In this document: positions 29,700 through 37,980 of the stretch, piece by piece
Position numbering within the stretch: the stretch's first letter is position 1
Layout of the letters: each line of letters begins with the position of its first letter
DNA from: Bacteroidetes bacterium SW_9_63_38
GTDB lineage: Bacteria > Bacteroidota > Rhodothermia > Rhodothermales > Salinibacteraceae
DNA: 38,335 nucleotides
Reading direction: 5' to 3'
NCBI GenBank assembly: GCA_003022435.1
Contig: PXUA01000018.1
Coordinates: forward strand, 1-38,335
The notes under the pieces: model-generated
What the model was told of the DNA's origin: nothing
Seen by the model: only the letters and a program-made list of their open reading frames with translations
Databases searched by the model: none
Position numbers and translations under genes: made by a program

Positions 29700-30704
29700 G
29701 TGCATGTCTCGACCGGGTCGATTCTGACAGTTTTTGCAATTTCCACTCGTACTTTTCGGTTCCCGGTCGGCGTGCTCGTCCTGCTGGCGTGTGCGCTACT
29801 GCTGTCGGGGTGCGACGTGGGCCCCCTGAACGCGCCGGAGGTCCAGTCCGGGGGCGATAACGGCGACCTCTTCGCCAGCTACGTTGCTCTCGGAAACAGC
29901 ATCACTGCGGGGTTTCAGTCCGGCGGCATCAACGAGAATCTTCAGCGAGACTCGTACGCTGCCCTTCTCGCCGACCAAATGAATACACCGTTTGGTCTTC
30001 CGGTGCTCTCGACCCCGGGGTGTCCCCCTCTGAAGCAGATCTTTCCTCCGGAACGCATTTCCGACGTGGAGTGCGCTCTTCGTGAGTCGTCGGCATCGCA
30101 GGTTCGAAATGTTGCTGTTCCCGGTGCTCGGGTTCTTGATGCTCTTGCCAGTGATGTAGAACAGGGCGCGGATCCGAATGAACTGACGAACTTCATTCTC
30201 GGCGGCCAGACCCAAATCCAGGCCGCGACGGCAAGAACTCCGACCTTTGCGAGCATTCGGCTCGGCAACAACGACGTGCTCGGCGCCGCCCTTGCCGGAA
30301 CCCCGAACCTGATTACTCCCCCCTCGGACTTCGAATCCAAATATGAGACACTGCTTGACTCCCTCGAAAACTCAGGCGCAGAAGGCGGTGCAATCGGGAA
30401 TGTGTTTAATGTAACGCAGATCCCGAATCTCTCTCCCGGTGCCGCCTGCTTCGCCGCCAAAAACTCGGGGCAGCTTCCTCCCTCCATCGACGCGAACTCC
30501 GCGTTGGATGCCCTGAACGACCAGGGTCTCATTCCTCAGTTTCCGAATCTCAGCGAGGATTCCCCGACCTTCGGTTCTGTATTCAGCGAAGACGGCATCC
30601 ACCCGAACTCGAAGACTCACCAGTTGATTGCGAGTAAGTTTATCGATGCAATCAACAGCGAATATGGGACCTCTCTTTCGAACGTTGATTCCCCCAGCTT
30701 CTAG
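29700..30704 (+). CDS. SGNH/GDSL-hydrolase-like lipoprotein
   Basis: A 334-aa exported lipoprotein with SGNH-hydrolase signature. Signal ends at lipobox LLLSGC (Cys38). Block I reads YVALGNSITAGFQSGG (nucleophile Ser67, GNS in place of GDS), block III RLGNNDVLGAAL, and block V DGIHPNSKTHQLIASKF with the catalytic Asp/His. Bacteroidota carry many such surface lipoproteins, thought to be esterases or lipases. The stretch between blocks III and V is short, which might reflect an internal deletion. The start at 29700 is not certain; the n-region is long. Its stop TAG shares the palindrome CTAG with the stop of the next, convergent gene. Confidence 0.82.
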   Translation: MHVSTGSILTVFAISTRTFRFPVGVLVLLACALLLSGCDVGPLNAPEVQSGGDNGDLFASYVALGNSITAGFQSGGINENLQRDSYAALLADQMNTPFGLPVLSTPGCPPLKQIFPPERISDVECALRESSASQVRNVAVPGARVLDALASDVEQGADPNELTNFILGGQTQIQAATARTPTFASIRLGNNDVLGAALAGTPNLITPPSDFESKYETLLDSLENSGAEGGAIGNVFNVTQIPNLSPGAACFAAKNSGQLPPSIDANSALDALNDQGLIPQFPNLSEDSPTFGSVFSEDGIHPNSKTHQLIASKFIDAINSEYGTSLSNVDSPSF

Positions 30705-31735
30705 CGCTGTGATGTATCCGAAGACACCGTGTCCGAAGTCATGGATCCGGCCGTCCCGGTATCGGGCATGACAGAGTCGGACTCCGCCGTCGGCCGAACC
30801 GTCGTGTCGGCGGCCGGAACCGGCGGGGCCGACGCTTCAGGCGTCTTCTGGAGGGGACCGGCCGAAGGCGCCGTGGCTGTGTCCGTCGCTGCCGTGTCCG
30901 TCGGCATGGCATCCGCCGCCGCGATCAGGATGGTGCCATTCTTCGTCTGCAGATCGACGGTCGCCTCCCCCGGCTCCAGTTGTGCGCTGTACTGCCCCCC
31001 CGCCCCCCGCGGCGAAAAGTACTGCTCCGTCAGCGACAGCCCCTGTGAGCGAACGTCCCCGGCCTCCGTCTCGGCGGTCAACTTTGCGGAGGCGTCGGGC
31101 GGCACCCGCAGCGTCACGTCGCCGTTGGCCGTGCGGAGCGACACCGCCGCGTCCGTCGGCAGCGCCGCGAGGTGCACCGTCACGTCCCCATTCCGAATCT
31201 CCACCTCCACGGAGTCCGTCGCCCCCTGAATGATCACCGGCCCATGCTCGTGCGTGACGGTCATCGGCCCGTCGACCCCCGCAATCGACACCGGGCCGCT
31301 GGACTTCTTCACCCGCAGCACCGTCGCCGTCGGCACCGTGCCGGTCAGATCGACCGTCGCAGTCCCCCCGCCGTTCGTCTCCAGCGTATAGGTGTAGGCC
31401 TCCTGCGTCCCCGACTCCGTGACGGCTACGTCGGCCAGCACCCCTCGCGCCGTCTCGGTGTCCTTAGCCCGTCCCCGCTTGACGAACTGAAGATCGGCCG
31501 TCGACTGCGCCGTTCCCTGCAGGTCGACCGACCCTCGAAAGCCGTCGAGCACGAGCGGGCGTCCGCTCGGCGCCACCGCCCGCGCCACCGTGTCCACGGC
31601 CGCCACCGAGCCGAGCTGAAACGTCCCCGCCTCGGTCTGGCTCACGTCGGACGTACTGGGCTGCTCACAGGCCCCAAGGAGCCCTGTGAGCACGAGCGCG
31701 GCGATCCACAAACGACACCAACGAACAAACACCAT
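30701..31735 (-). CDS. DUF4097-type beta-helix lipoprotein
   Basis: A 344-aa exported lipoprotein. Signal MVFVRWCRLWIAALVLTGLL with lipobox LLGAC. The middle (about 50-270) has regular short strands typical of DUF4097 putative adhesins: VLRVKKSSGPVSIAGVDGPM, VEVEIRNGDVTVHLAALP, VSLRTANGDVTLRVPP, LTAETEAGDVRSQGLS, ATVDLQTKNGTILIAA. The last 75 residues are Thr/Ala/Ser/Pro-rich and look disordered. Start at ATG 31735; the longer frame overlaps ftsX. It lies 79 bp after ftsX on the same strand. Role unknown, probably cell envelope. Confidence 0.78.
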   Translation of the reverse strand: MVFVRWCRLWIAALVLTGLLGACEQPSTSDVSQTEAGTFQLGSVAAVDTVARAVAPSGRPLVLDGFRGSVDLQGTAQSTADLQFVKRGRAKDTETARGVLADVAVTESGTQEAYTYTLETNGGGTATVDLTGTVPTATVLRVKKSSGPVSIAGVDGPMTVTHEHGPVIIQGATDSVEVEIRNGDVTVHLAALPTDAAVSLRTANGDVTLRVPPDASAKLTAETEAGDVRSQGLSLTEQYFSPRGAGGQYSAQLEPGEATVDLQTKNGTILIAAADAMPTDTAATDTATAPSAGPLQKTPEASAPPVPAADTTVRPTAESDSVMPDTGTAGSMTSDTVSSDTSQR

Positions 31736-31814
31736 GAGTGGAAGCAGAGCTTGGAAAGCAGAAGAATGCGAAGAGGCGGGACGGCCCTGACGAGGCTGGG
31801 GTCCCCACGGGTCG

Positions 31815-32690
31815 TCAGTGCAATTCAATATTTTGAATGAAGCGCCGCGCCGCAAAGTAGGACCCGAGCCACCCCAGCAGGATGCCGGTCGCCACTAGGC
31901 CGCCCACGAGCGTCATCTCCAGATAAAACGGGGCGGGAGCCTTGTCCATCTGCTGCAGGAACAGCCGATAGCCGCCCCACACCGTGCCCGCCGCCAGGAC
32001 GCCGCCCAGCGTCCCCTGCAGCCCCCCTTCCACCAGGAATGGCCGTCGCACAAAGCGATCGGTGGCACCCACCAGCTTCATGGTCCGGATGAGTAGGCGC
32101 CGCGCGTAGATGGTGAGCCGAATCGTATTGCCCACCAGGAAGATGGACGCCAGCACGACGATGCCCCCCAGCGCCGCCCCGATTGCACTGATCAACCGGC
32201 GGTTCTGCGCCACCCGCACCAGCAGGTCGCGGTTGAACACCACCTCGTCGACGCTGCGCCACTTCCCAATGGCGGACGCCATCTGCGACATGCTGTCGGG
32301 ATTGGCGTGCGACGGCGCCACCTCGATGCGCACGGACGCCGGCAGGAACGTCGGGTCCTCAAACAGCGACGCCTCCTCCCCGAACTCGCGGCGAAAGATC
32401 TCCGCGGCCTCCTCGTGGGAGATGTAGGCGGTCTCGGCCACGCCGGGCAAGGTCTGAATCCGGGCGTGGAGCGCCTCTTGCTCCGCCTGCGTTGCCCTCC
32501 GCTCGATGAACACTTCCATCTCCCCCGCCTGCTGGCGCAGCATATTCGACACTACCTGCGCCTCGTACCCGACCACGGCAAAAATCCCGATCAGCACCAG
32601 CGCCACGGTGATCGCACTCGTGGACGCGAACGCCGCAAACTTCGCCCGCCCGAAATTGGCAAAGCCCTCGCGGATGAAATACGGAATCAT
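31815..32690 (-). CDS. ftsX: Cell-division ABC transporter permease FtsX
   Basis: A 291-aa inner-membrane protein. With FtsE it forms the complex that activates peptidoglycan hydrolases at the septum. It has the FtsX topology: cytoplasmic start IPYFIREGFANFGRAKFAAF, first helix STSAITVALVLIGIFAVVG, a periplasmic domain (about 45-170; MEVFIERRATQAEQEAL, ISHEEAAEIFRREFGEEASL, LPASVRIEV) and three further helices, with RTMKLVGATDRFVRRPFLVEGG, the family hallmark, between helices two and three. Start at ATG 32690; a TTG at 32729 would add 13 residues. No ftsE is within the window. The stop is followed by the DUF4097 gene. Confidence 0.93.
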   Translation of the reverse strand: MIPYFIREGFANFGRAKFAAFASTSAITVALVLIGIFAVVGYEAQVVSNMLRQQAGEMEVFIERRATQAEQEALHARIQTLPGVAETAYISHEEAAEIFRREFGEEASLFEDPTFLPASVRIEVAPSHANPDSMSQMASAIGKWRSVDEVVFNRDLLVRVAQNRRLISAIGAALGGIVVLASIFLVGNTIRLTIYARRLLIRTMKLVGATDRFVRRPFLVEGGLQGTLGGVLAAGTVWGGYRLFLQQMDKAPAPFYLEMTLVGGLVATGILLGWLGSYFAARRFIQNIELH

Positions 32691-32956
32691 GTCGACCGGA
32701 AACTGCCCCTTGAAAAATGCCGCCCACAAATGAACACCGGCAAGATAGGCAGGCGAACCCGGAATGGGAAACCAAACCGCCTGTCCACTCAGCTTCGTTC
32801 AGGCAGGAACCGGCCCTCTTCTCACCAACATGCTCCATGCTGCACGCGCCCGTGGAAGTATGGGCAGTCCAAAGGACATGAGAGCAGAGAAATCTCGCCC
32901 TCGTGTGGAACGCAGGCGTGACGACTCGACACAGCCCGGCATCCAACGCCCCCGAT

Positions 32957-33005
32957 CACAAATCACGCCTCACAAATCACGCCTCACGAAATACGCAATA
33001 CACAA
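32957..33005. repeat. Heptad array between ftsX and the MITE
   Basis: Seven 7-bp units: CACAAAT, CACGCCT, CACAAAT, CACGCCT, CACGAAA, TACGCAA, TACACAA. It lies 266 bp upstream of the ftsX start and 48 bp left of the CTAG-bounded MITE. The rest of 32691-32956 shows nothing recognisable. Confidence 0.8.
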
Positions 33006-33053
33006 TCCTCTCCCCAGACGGCCCAACTGTTCCCCGACGCCCCCCTGCTCGAC

Positions 33054-33158
33054 CTAGTGCAGCTTCAAACGATCTTTTGGGGAAAGCAGTTTGCTATTGC
33101 TCCACGCTCCAGCTTGAGGTATCTCGATTGCACAACGGACCAGTTGAAGCTGCACTAG
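33054..33158. mobile_element. CTAG-bounded MITE, family A copy 2
   Basis: A 105-bp element with perfect 15-bp inverted ends CTAGTGCAGCTTCAA. Apart from lacking a 23-bp block it nearly equals the copy at 3160-3287. Its right CTAG contains, on the minus strand, the TAG stop codon of the DUF4864 gene. Non-coding. The second copy proves it is a discrete mobile or dispersed unit. Confidence 0.85.
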
Positions 33159-33694
33159 ATTTCGGTACCGCCCGCCTCCGGCACCGGCACCCGCTGCACC
33201 GCATCGGTCATCCAGCAGCCCTCGCACGGCGGCGTGGACTGCTGGGAGAGCTGGAAGAGGTACCCCACACGCGTTCCGTCTTCACTGACGAGAATTACCC
33301 CCATCCGCGCTACGCCGTCGTCAATTTGCGGTTTGCTGTAGGTAGCCCCCCGGTGATCGATCATCGGCGCGTACTGCGGCGTATCGAACAAGGTACGAAA
33401 TCGAGAGAGCGGCCCGGTCGCCTCCTTGTTGGCCGGCGAGGCGAAGTTGAACGCGGCCTCGATGCCCGCTCCGTCGTACGGCGTATCGTTGTTACCGAGG
33501 GCCTGCACCTGCAGGCGAACCACTTCGGCGGGCGAGAGGGTCGTGTCCGGGGTGGGCAGCGAATCGGAGGGCATAGGCGCGGGGAAAGTACGGTCGGAGG
33601 CCGCTGTCCGTATCGGCTCGGCGGGGGCGGGCGTCGGCGCCGTGATCCCCACCGCGAGACACAGAAGCACTGTCCAGAAACAGAACGGGCGCAT
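33155..33694 (-). CDS. DUF4864 exported protein, stop codon in MITE end
   Basis: A 179-aa protein with a Sec signal ([20 protein letters not shown]). The mature core [56 protein letters not shown] and [23 protein letters not shown] matches DUF4864, beta-rich proteins of unknown function in bacteria and plants. Core and length look complete. The final codons GAA ATC TAG run into the CTAG end of the MITE at 33054-33158, so the stop lies at the insertion junction. If CTAG is the duplicated target the original stop was unchanged. Start at ATG 33694; an earlier in-frame start at 33718 is possible. Confidence 0.82.
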   Translation of the reverse strand: MRPFCFWTVLLCLAVGITAPTPAPAEPIRTAASDRTFPAPMPSDSLPTPDTTLSPAEVVRLQVQALGNNDTPYDGAGIEAAFNFASPANKEATGPLSRFRTLFDTPQYAPMIDHRGATYSKPQIDDGVARMGVILVSEDGTRVGYLFQLSQQSTPPCEGCWMTDAVQRVPVPEAGGTEI

Positions 33695-33826
33695 GGAGAC
33701 GGTCGGGTCGGGGAGCAAGAGCGATGGTAAATGCGCTGCAACTTTACAACGCGTCCGGCGCCGACGGTTTTCAACCGCCCCGGTCCCACGACGAAGCGTA
33801 CGCGGAACGTAACACGATTCCGTCTC

Positions 33827-34711
33827 CTACTCTCCATCGTCGGGGGCGTCCGGCGCATCGAGCGTCCCCCCGTAGGTCGCCCCGTGCGGGTACGAGCCCA
33901 GCACCTGCAGCTCGATCGTGATCTCGCGGAGATGGTCGAGCGCCCGCGCCACGGCCTCGTTCTCCTGCGCCCCGTCCACATCGATGTAGAACCGGTACCG
34001 CCCAGGCCGTCCCACTAGCGGTCGGCTCTCAATTTTGAGCAGGTCCAGCTCCCGTAGCGCGAAGACGGCAAGGCTCTTGAAGAGGGCCCCGGGCACGTTG
34101 TCCTGCAGGACGAACGCGAGCGAGGTCTTCTGCGAGCCGTTTCCGACCGGGGTAAGGTCCCCGTTCTCCGGCGCGATCACAAGGAAGCGAGTAAAGTTCT
34201 GCATGTCGTCCTCCAGCCCGTCGGCAATCACAGTGAGGCCGTACTGCTCGGCGGCCCGCTCCGAGGCAATGGCCGCCACCGTGGGGTCGCCGTCCTCTGC
34301 CACCGCGCGAGCCGCCCCGGCCGTGTCGGGCGTGGCCTCCGTGGTGGCCTGCGGCAGGTACGACCGCAGCCACGTGCGACACTGCCCGAGGGCCTGAGCG
34401 TGCGATCGGACCCTTGTCAATCCATCGAGAGTCGCCCCCGCCGGCGCCATCAGGTGATGCTGAATGCGAAGCTGCAGCTCCCCTACAATCGCGACGGAGT
34501 GGGTACGCAGGTGATCGTAATTCACCCGCACACTGCCGAACACGGCATTCTCAATCGGCACGACGCCGCGATCCACATCGCCGCGTTCGACGGCCTCGAA
34601 CACGTCCTCAAAGGCCGTACAGGGCACCGGGGTCGGCGCCTCGAGCACCCGGTTGACCGCCTCTTCGCTGAAGGCCCCCGGCTCCCCCTGAAACGCAACG
34701 CGCATGCCCAT
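33827..34711 (-). CDS. pheA: Prephenate dehydratase
   Basis: Monofunctional enzyme converting prephenate to phenylpyruvate in phenylalanine synthesis. The 294-aa protein has the periplasmic-binding-like catalytic domain (RVAFQGEPGAFSEEAVNRVL, VVPIENAVFGSVRVNYDHL, QALGQCRTWL, AAIASERAAEQYGLTVIADG, and the active-site NFTRFLVI with its Thr). A C-terminal ACT domain follows (LAFVLQDNVPGALFKSLAVF, the Phe-binding LKIESRPLVGRPGRYRFYID), which gives feedback inhibition by phenylalanine in relatives. No chorismate mutase domain is fused. Start at ATG 34711 (MGMRVAF) or 34705. No other aromatic genes are adjacent. Confidence 0.95.
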   Translation of the reverse strand: MGMRVAFQGEPGAFSEEAVNRVLEAPTPVPCTAFEDVFEAVERGDVDRGVVPIENAVFGSVRVNYDHLRTHSVAIVGELQLRIQHHLMAPAGATLDGLTRVRSHAQALGQCRTWLRSYLPQATTEATPDTAGAARAVAEDGDPTVAAIASERAAEQYGLTVIADGLEDDMQNFTRFLVIAPENGDLTPVGNGSQKTSLAFVLQDNVPGALFKSLAVFALRELDLLKIESRPLVGRPGRYRFYIDVDGAQENEAVARALDHLREITIELQVLGSYPHGATYGGTLDAPDAPDDGE

Positions 34712-34834
34712 CGTGATCGAACTGGTCTTCGTAACACAAAAGCGACGCAGGGCCCACACTTCCCGAACCCGCGCACTCCCACGAACCGGTGCAGCCCGCG
34801 TTCCCTCCTGTCTGCAAGTGGGCAGCGTGCTGCA

Positions 34835-36355
34835 CTACGGCGCCGCAAGATCCACCACCACCGGCAGATGGTCCGACGCTACTCTGGTATCCTCCGCCCG
34901 CAGATTGTGGGCCGCCCGCTGCGCGTCCGAAAGCGTCGACGTGCGCAGAACGAAGGCATGCACCACCTCCGCCACGCTGTCGCTCACGAATGCGTAGTCG
35001 AGCCGTCCCGGCACAAACGAACTCCCCGGATCAGTCCAAGTCGTGTGCAGTGGTGCCCCGGTCTGACGGGGATTTACGTCGAGCAGCGGGGTGTCGTCCC
35101 AGTCCGGCGGCGCCCCCGGCCCGGACATCGTCGTGTCGACAATCGCACCCGTCCGCAGTGTGCGGGGCTGCTGTGGATCGCCGACGAAGTTCATGTCCCC
35201 GACGATCATAATCGGGGTCCCCGACGGCACCTCGAAGGGGCCCGCGCCGCGCGTCACCCGCCGCAGAAACGCCGCCACCCCGTCCACCACGCGCTGGCGC
35301 TGGACATTGCGCGACGGCGCGTCCTCCGTCGCCGGGTCGTTGCAGCACGGCGGGTGCATCACCACCACGAGGAGGGGCCGTCCCCAGACTGCCCGCGCGT
35401 TGAGCAGAAACGCACCGCTTTCGTACTGCCGGAAGCCCGCAATGGCGTGTGTATCCTCGATGGGAAAACGACTGCCGAGCACCAGATCCGGTCCCCGCTT
35501 GGCCCACGACCAGTCGGTCGGCAGGCCGAGCGACTCCTCCGCCGCCCGCCCCAGCTCGGCGGCCGTCTGATTGTAGACCTCCTGCAGGGCGACCACGTCG
35601 GGCCGGACGGCAGTTAGAATCCGGCGATACGACGCTCGTCGCCCCGGACCCGAAAAGGCGGCACGGTCCCGCTCGAAGTCATTTTTGACGTTGTAAGACA
35701 GCAGCCGCAGGTCCGCCGCCGCGGGCCGGTCCAGCGTCGGCGTGTCAGCGATCCGAGCAGTGTCGGTAAAGGCGTACCCGACGCCCCCCGCCGCGTCCGG
35801 AAGCCGATCCCCCGTCGTCGACCACGCCACCCGCATACGGTCGCCCGGAAAGAGTGCCGACCCGTCCGACTGCGCCCCTCGGTCGAGTGCCATCTCGAAG
35901 ACCTCGGCGCGTACCGTCGGAAGGACGTGAAGCCCGAGGGCCGCGTGCCCAACAGCAGTGCCTCCGACCGTCCCCGACCGCTGCCCAAACGTCCACGACA
36001 CGTCCGCCCCCAGCCCCAGCGTGTCGGTGCCCGTGCTCGGATCGTCGTCGGTATCCAGATGGAGGGTGAGCCGGTGTCTCTGCTGCAGCGAAATGGGTCG
36101 TCCAACCTCGATCCGAAGAAAGAGGTGGTTGTTGTCGTGTGCCACCCGGAGGCGCTCCAATGTCATGCCCGTTCCATCTCCCACGTCGTTGTGCCGCAGG
36201 GGCACGGACGCCCAGTCCGTGATCTCCCCATCCACGACAATCGGGGCGGGGTGACTGTCGTAGGCGAACCGGCGATCTTCCTGCTCCGCCCCGCCGCAGC
36301 TCAGAAGCACAGTGAGCACGAGCAGGACGAGCATCCGGCGTCGAGACTCTGTCAT
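34835..36355 (-). CDS. Lipoprotein with CBM9-like and endonuclease/exonuclease/phosphatase domains
   Basis: A 506-aa exported protein. Signal with lipobox LLSC (about residue 19, MLVLLVLTVLLSCGG). Residues about 25-190 look like a CBM9/DOMON-type beta sandwich (PIVVDGEITDWASVPL, LRVAHDNNHLFLRIEV, LTLHLDTDDDPSTG, VSWTFG). From about 215 on there is an EEP-superfamily fold: LRLLSYNVKNDF, VVALQEVYNQ (metal Glu), LVLGSRFPI, PIMIVGDMNFVGDP (Asp/Asn), RLDYAFVSD, and SDHLPVVVDL (catalytic Asp-His). It may cleave nucleic acids or phosphoesters outside the cytoplasm, perhaps for phosphate scavenging. Start at ATG 36355 for the signal peptide; the frame is open to 36604 without similarity. Confidence 0.82.
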   Translation of the reverse strand: MTESRRRMLVLLVLTVLLSCGGAEQEDRRFAYDSHPAPIVVDGEITDWASVPLRHNDVGDGTGMTLERLRVAHDNNHLFLRIEVGRPISLQQRHRLTLHLDTDDDPSTGTDTLGLGADVSWTFGQRSGTVGGTAVGHAALGLHVLPTVRAEVFEMALDRGAQSDGSALFPGDRMRVAWSTTGDRLPDAAGGVGYAFTDTARIADTPTLDRPAAADLRLLSYNVKNDFERDRAAFSGPGRRASYRRILTAVRPDVVALQEVYNQTAAELGRAAEESLGLPTDWSWAKRGPDLVLGSRFPIEDTHAIAGFRQYESGAFLLNARAVWGRPLLVVVMHPPCCNDPATEDAPSRNVQRQRVVDGVAAFLRRVTRGAGPFEVPSGTPIMIVGDMNFVGDPQQPRTLRTGAIVDTTMSGPGAPPDWDDTPLLDVNPRQTGAPLHTTWTDPGSSFVPGRLDYAFVSDSVAEVVHAFVLRTSTLSDAQRAAHNLRAEDTRVASDHLPVVVDLAAP

Positions 36356-36580
36356 AACGGGAACGGGGGGACGATGCGAACATGCAATGATCGGGGGCAC
36401 ACCGTGGAGCCGCAGTCGGAACCCTGCGTTGCCACGTTCGACAACTCTCACGATCGGAACGGGGTTCGACAATCCACGCGTTTCCCTGAAGAGTGGACCG
36501 CTGCGAAACGCATTCAGACCCGCGTACTGGATGCCGTTCTCTGCATTGCCGGACCGCCATCCGGACCCGATGAGTCCCCT

Positions 36581-36643
36581 CATGACTCCCAACTCATGAC
36601 TCATGACTCATAACTCATGACTCATAACTCATGACTCATAACT
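36581..36643. repeat. Heptad array containing the start codon of the downstream gene
   Basis: Nine 7-bp units: CATGACT, CCCAACT, CATGACT, CATGACT, CATAACT, CATGACT, CATAACT, CATGACT, CATAACT, then CAAAAAA. The ATG of the phosphatase gene (36631) lies in the eighth unit, and the units give its first four codons. It is the cleanest array of the window. Confidence 0.9.
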
Positions 36644-37293
36644 CAAAAAAGCAGATACTCTGGATTGCCCGCCACGCCAACCGCGAGGACTTCGCGAATC
36701 CGGGCTGGGGCGCCACCGCGGATCGTCCGCACGACCCCGGCCTCTCGACCGACGGCCGGAAACAGGCCCAGAAACTCGGACGGCGCGTAGCCACCCTCGA
36801 CGTGGATCGCATCGTGGCTTCTCCCTTCCTTCGCACCGTCCAGACCGCCCACCACGTGGCCGAGGCGACCGACGATCCGGTGTCCCTCGAACCGGGCCTC
36901 GGAGAGTGGGCCAACCCCGACTGGTTTGACACCGCGCCGGAGCCCCTGCCCTTTTCCGAGCTGGCCGCCCGCTACGTACGACTCGTTCCCGACTGTGAGA
37001 CGTGTCGCGAACCGTCGTTCCCCGAATCCAAGCACGAATCGCTGGCCCGCCTCGGCGCCACGGCCCAGTGCCTCACCGACCGGTATCCCAACGAGACGCT
37101 CCTCCTGATCGGGCACGGCATCACCGTTCTCGGCGTCCTGCACGGCCTTATCGGCAGCGACGTGCCCGACCCCGGCTGTCCCCTCGCCAGCCTCACGCAG
37201 GTAATCCGCAGCGACGGTGAGTGGGCCATCCGCACCCGCAACGACACGTCTCACCTCGAAAACGGCGCCCGAGCCACCGATCGGCTCGCCTGA
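36631..37293 (+). CDS. Histidine phosphatase family protein
   Basis: A 220-aa member of the histidine phosphatase (phosphoglycerate mutase-like) superfamily. The phospho-accepting site reads IARHANRED (RHA in place of the usual RHG), followed by HDPGLSTDGRKQAQKLGRR, VASPFLRTVQTAHHVAE (second Arg), GLGEW (Glu) and LLLIGHGITVLGVLHGL (second His), so the catalytic set is complete. The substrate is not readable. The start ATG lies in a heptad repeat array (MTHNS... comes from the repeat) and no other in-frame start precedes the RHA motif; no Shine-Dalgarno is present. It converges on the next gene with 87 bp between. Confidence 0.88.
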   Translation: MTHNSKKQILWIARHANREDFANPGWGATADRPHDPGLSTDGRKQAQKLGRRVATLDVDRIVASPFLRTVQTAHHVAEATDDPVSLEPGLGEWANPDWFDTAPEPLPFSELAARYVRLVPDCETCREPSFPESKHESLARLGATAQCLTDRYPNETLLLIGHGITVLGVLHGLIGSDVPDPGCPLASLTQVIRSDGEWAIRTRNDTSHLENGARATDRLA

Positions 37294-37380
37294 TCCCGGC
37301 AGCCCCCTTTCCCAACGATGTCTTCGGAAAAACGGGACCGAACGAGGAGCAGTCCACCCGAACGACAACGGAACCGGACC

Positions 37381-37980
37381 TTACGCGCTGCCAGTCGTCG
37401 ATCCGGGCGACTCGGCGAGCTCGTGCAGCACTTCGAGGAAGAGCTGATAGGCATCCAGGGGATCTTCCGTCGTCGTGTTGTCAAGGCGGGCCGCCGAGAG
37501 TTGGCCGTGAAGCTCTGTGATGCGATGCGCGATAAGCGCAGATGGGGACCGCGCCGTGTCGTCTTTCCATTTCCGAAGCCGCCGACTGTCGACGGGCCCC
37601 ACCGGAATGCGGCGGAGAATCATTGTGATGCCGGCCTGGCAACCAGGCTCCGTGCCGTTCTGAACTGCCTCCGAGACCGTCCCCCGACGAATCTGCTGGC
37701 TTGCGTGTTTGATCAAATGTCCCGGCACCTCGGGGGGCCCAAGGCCGATGGCCTCCGCAATGCGACGGAGTTGCCGATCCACCTCTGGCAGGAGCTCGAT
37801 CCGTTCGATGCTTGCCGGAGGGGTCGACGGTGATCCCGACGGCGGCGCGATGGTCGCAGGATCCGCATCCGTCTGGGGTTGCGGAAAGAGTGACTCAGGA
37901 GCGGAATTCGATCCGTGATCCGGCGCGGGACACATTCCCGTCTCTGTTGACGATGAAGACACGCAGGAAGTGTCAGACAC
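37381..37980 (-). CDS. Hypothetical protein
   Basis: A 199-aa protein I do not recognise. The first 60 residues are Ser/Pro/Thr-rich and disordered-looking. From about residue 60 (ERIELLPEVDRQLRRIAEAI) it appears helical with charged segments: VPGHLIKHASQQIRRGTV, AGITMILRRIPVGPVDSRRL, PSALIAHRITELHGQLSAARL, LDAYQLFLEVLHELAES. No motif points to a function. The amino-acid make-up is consistent with a real gene rather than a shadow frame. It is convergent with the phosphatase gene, and nothing lies upstream within the window. Confidence 0.6.
   Translation of the reverse strand: MSDTSCVSSSSTETGMCPAPDHGSNSAPESLFPQPQTDADPATIAPPSGSPSTPPASIERIELLPEVDRQLRRIAEAIGLGPPEVPGHLIKHASQQIRRGTVSEAVQNGTEPGCQAGITMILRRIPVGPVDSRRLRKWKDDTARSPSALIAHRITELHGQLSAARLDNTTTEDPLDAYQLFLEVLHELAESPGSTTGSA

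Noticed and set aside
34400..35617. Plus-strand frame opposite pheA and the EEP lipoprotein
   Set aside because: Spans two real genes on the other strand and has no recognisable domain.
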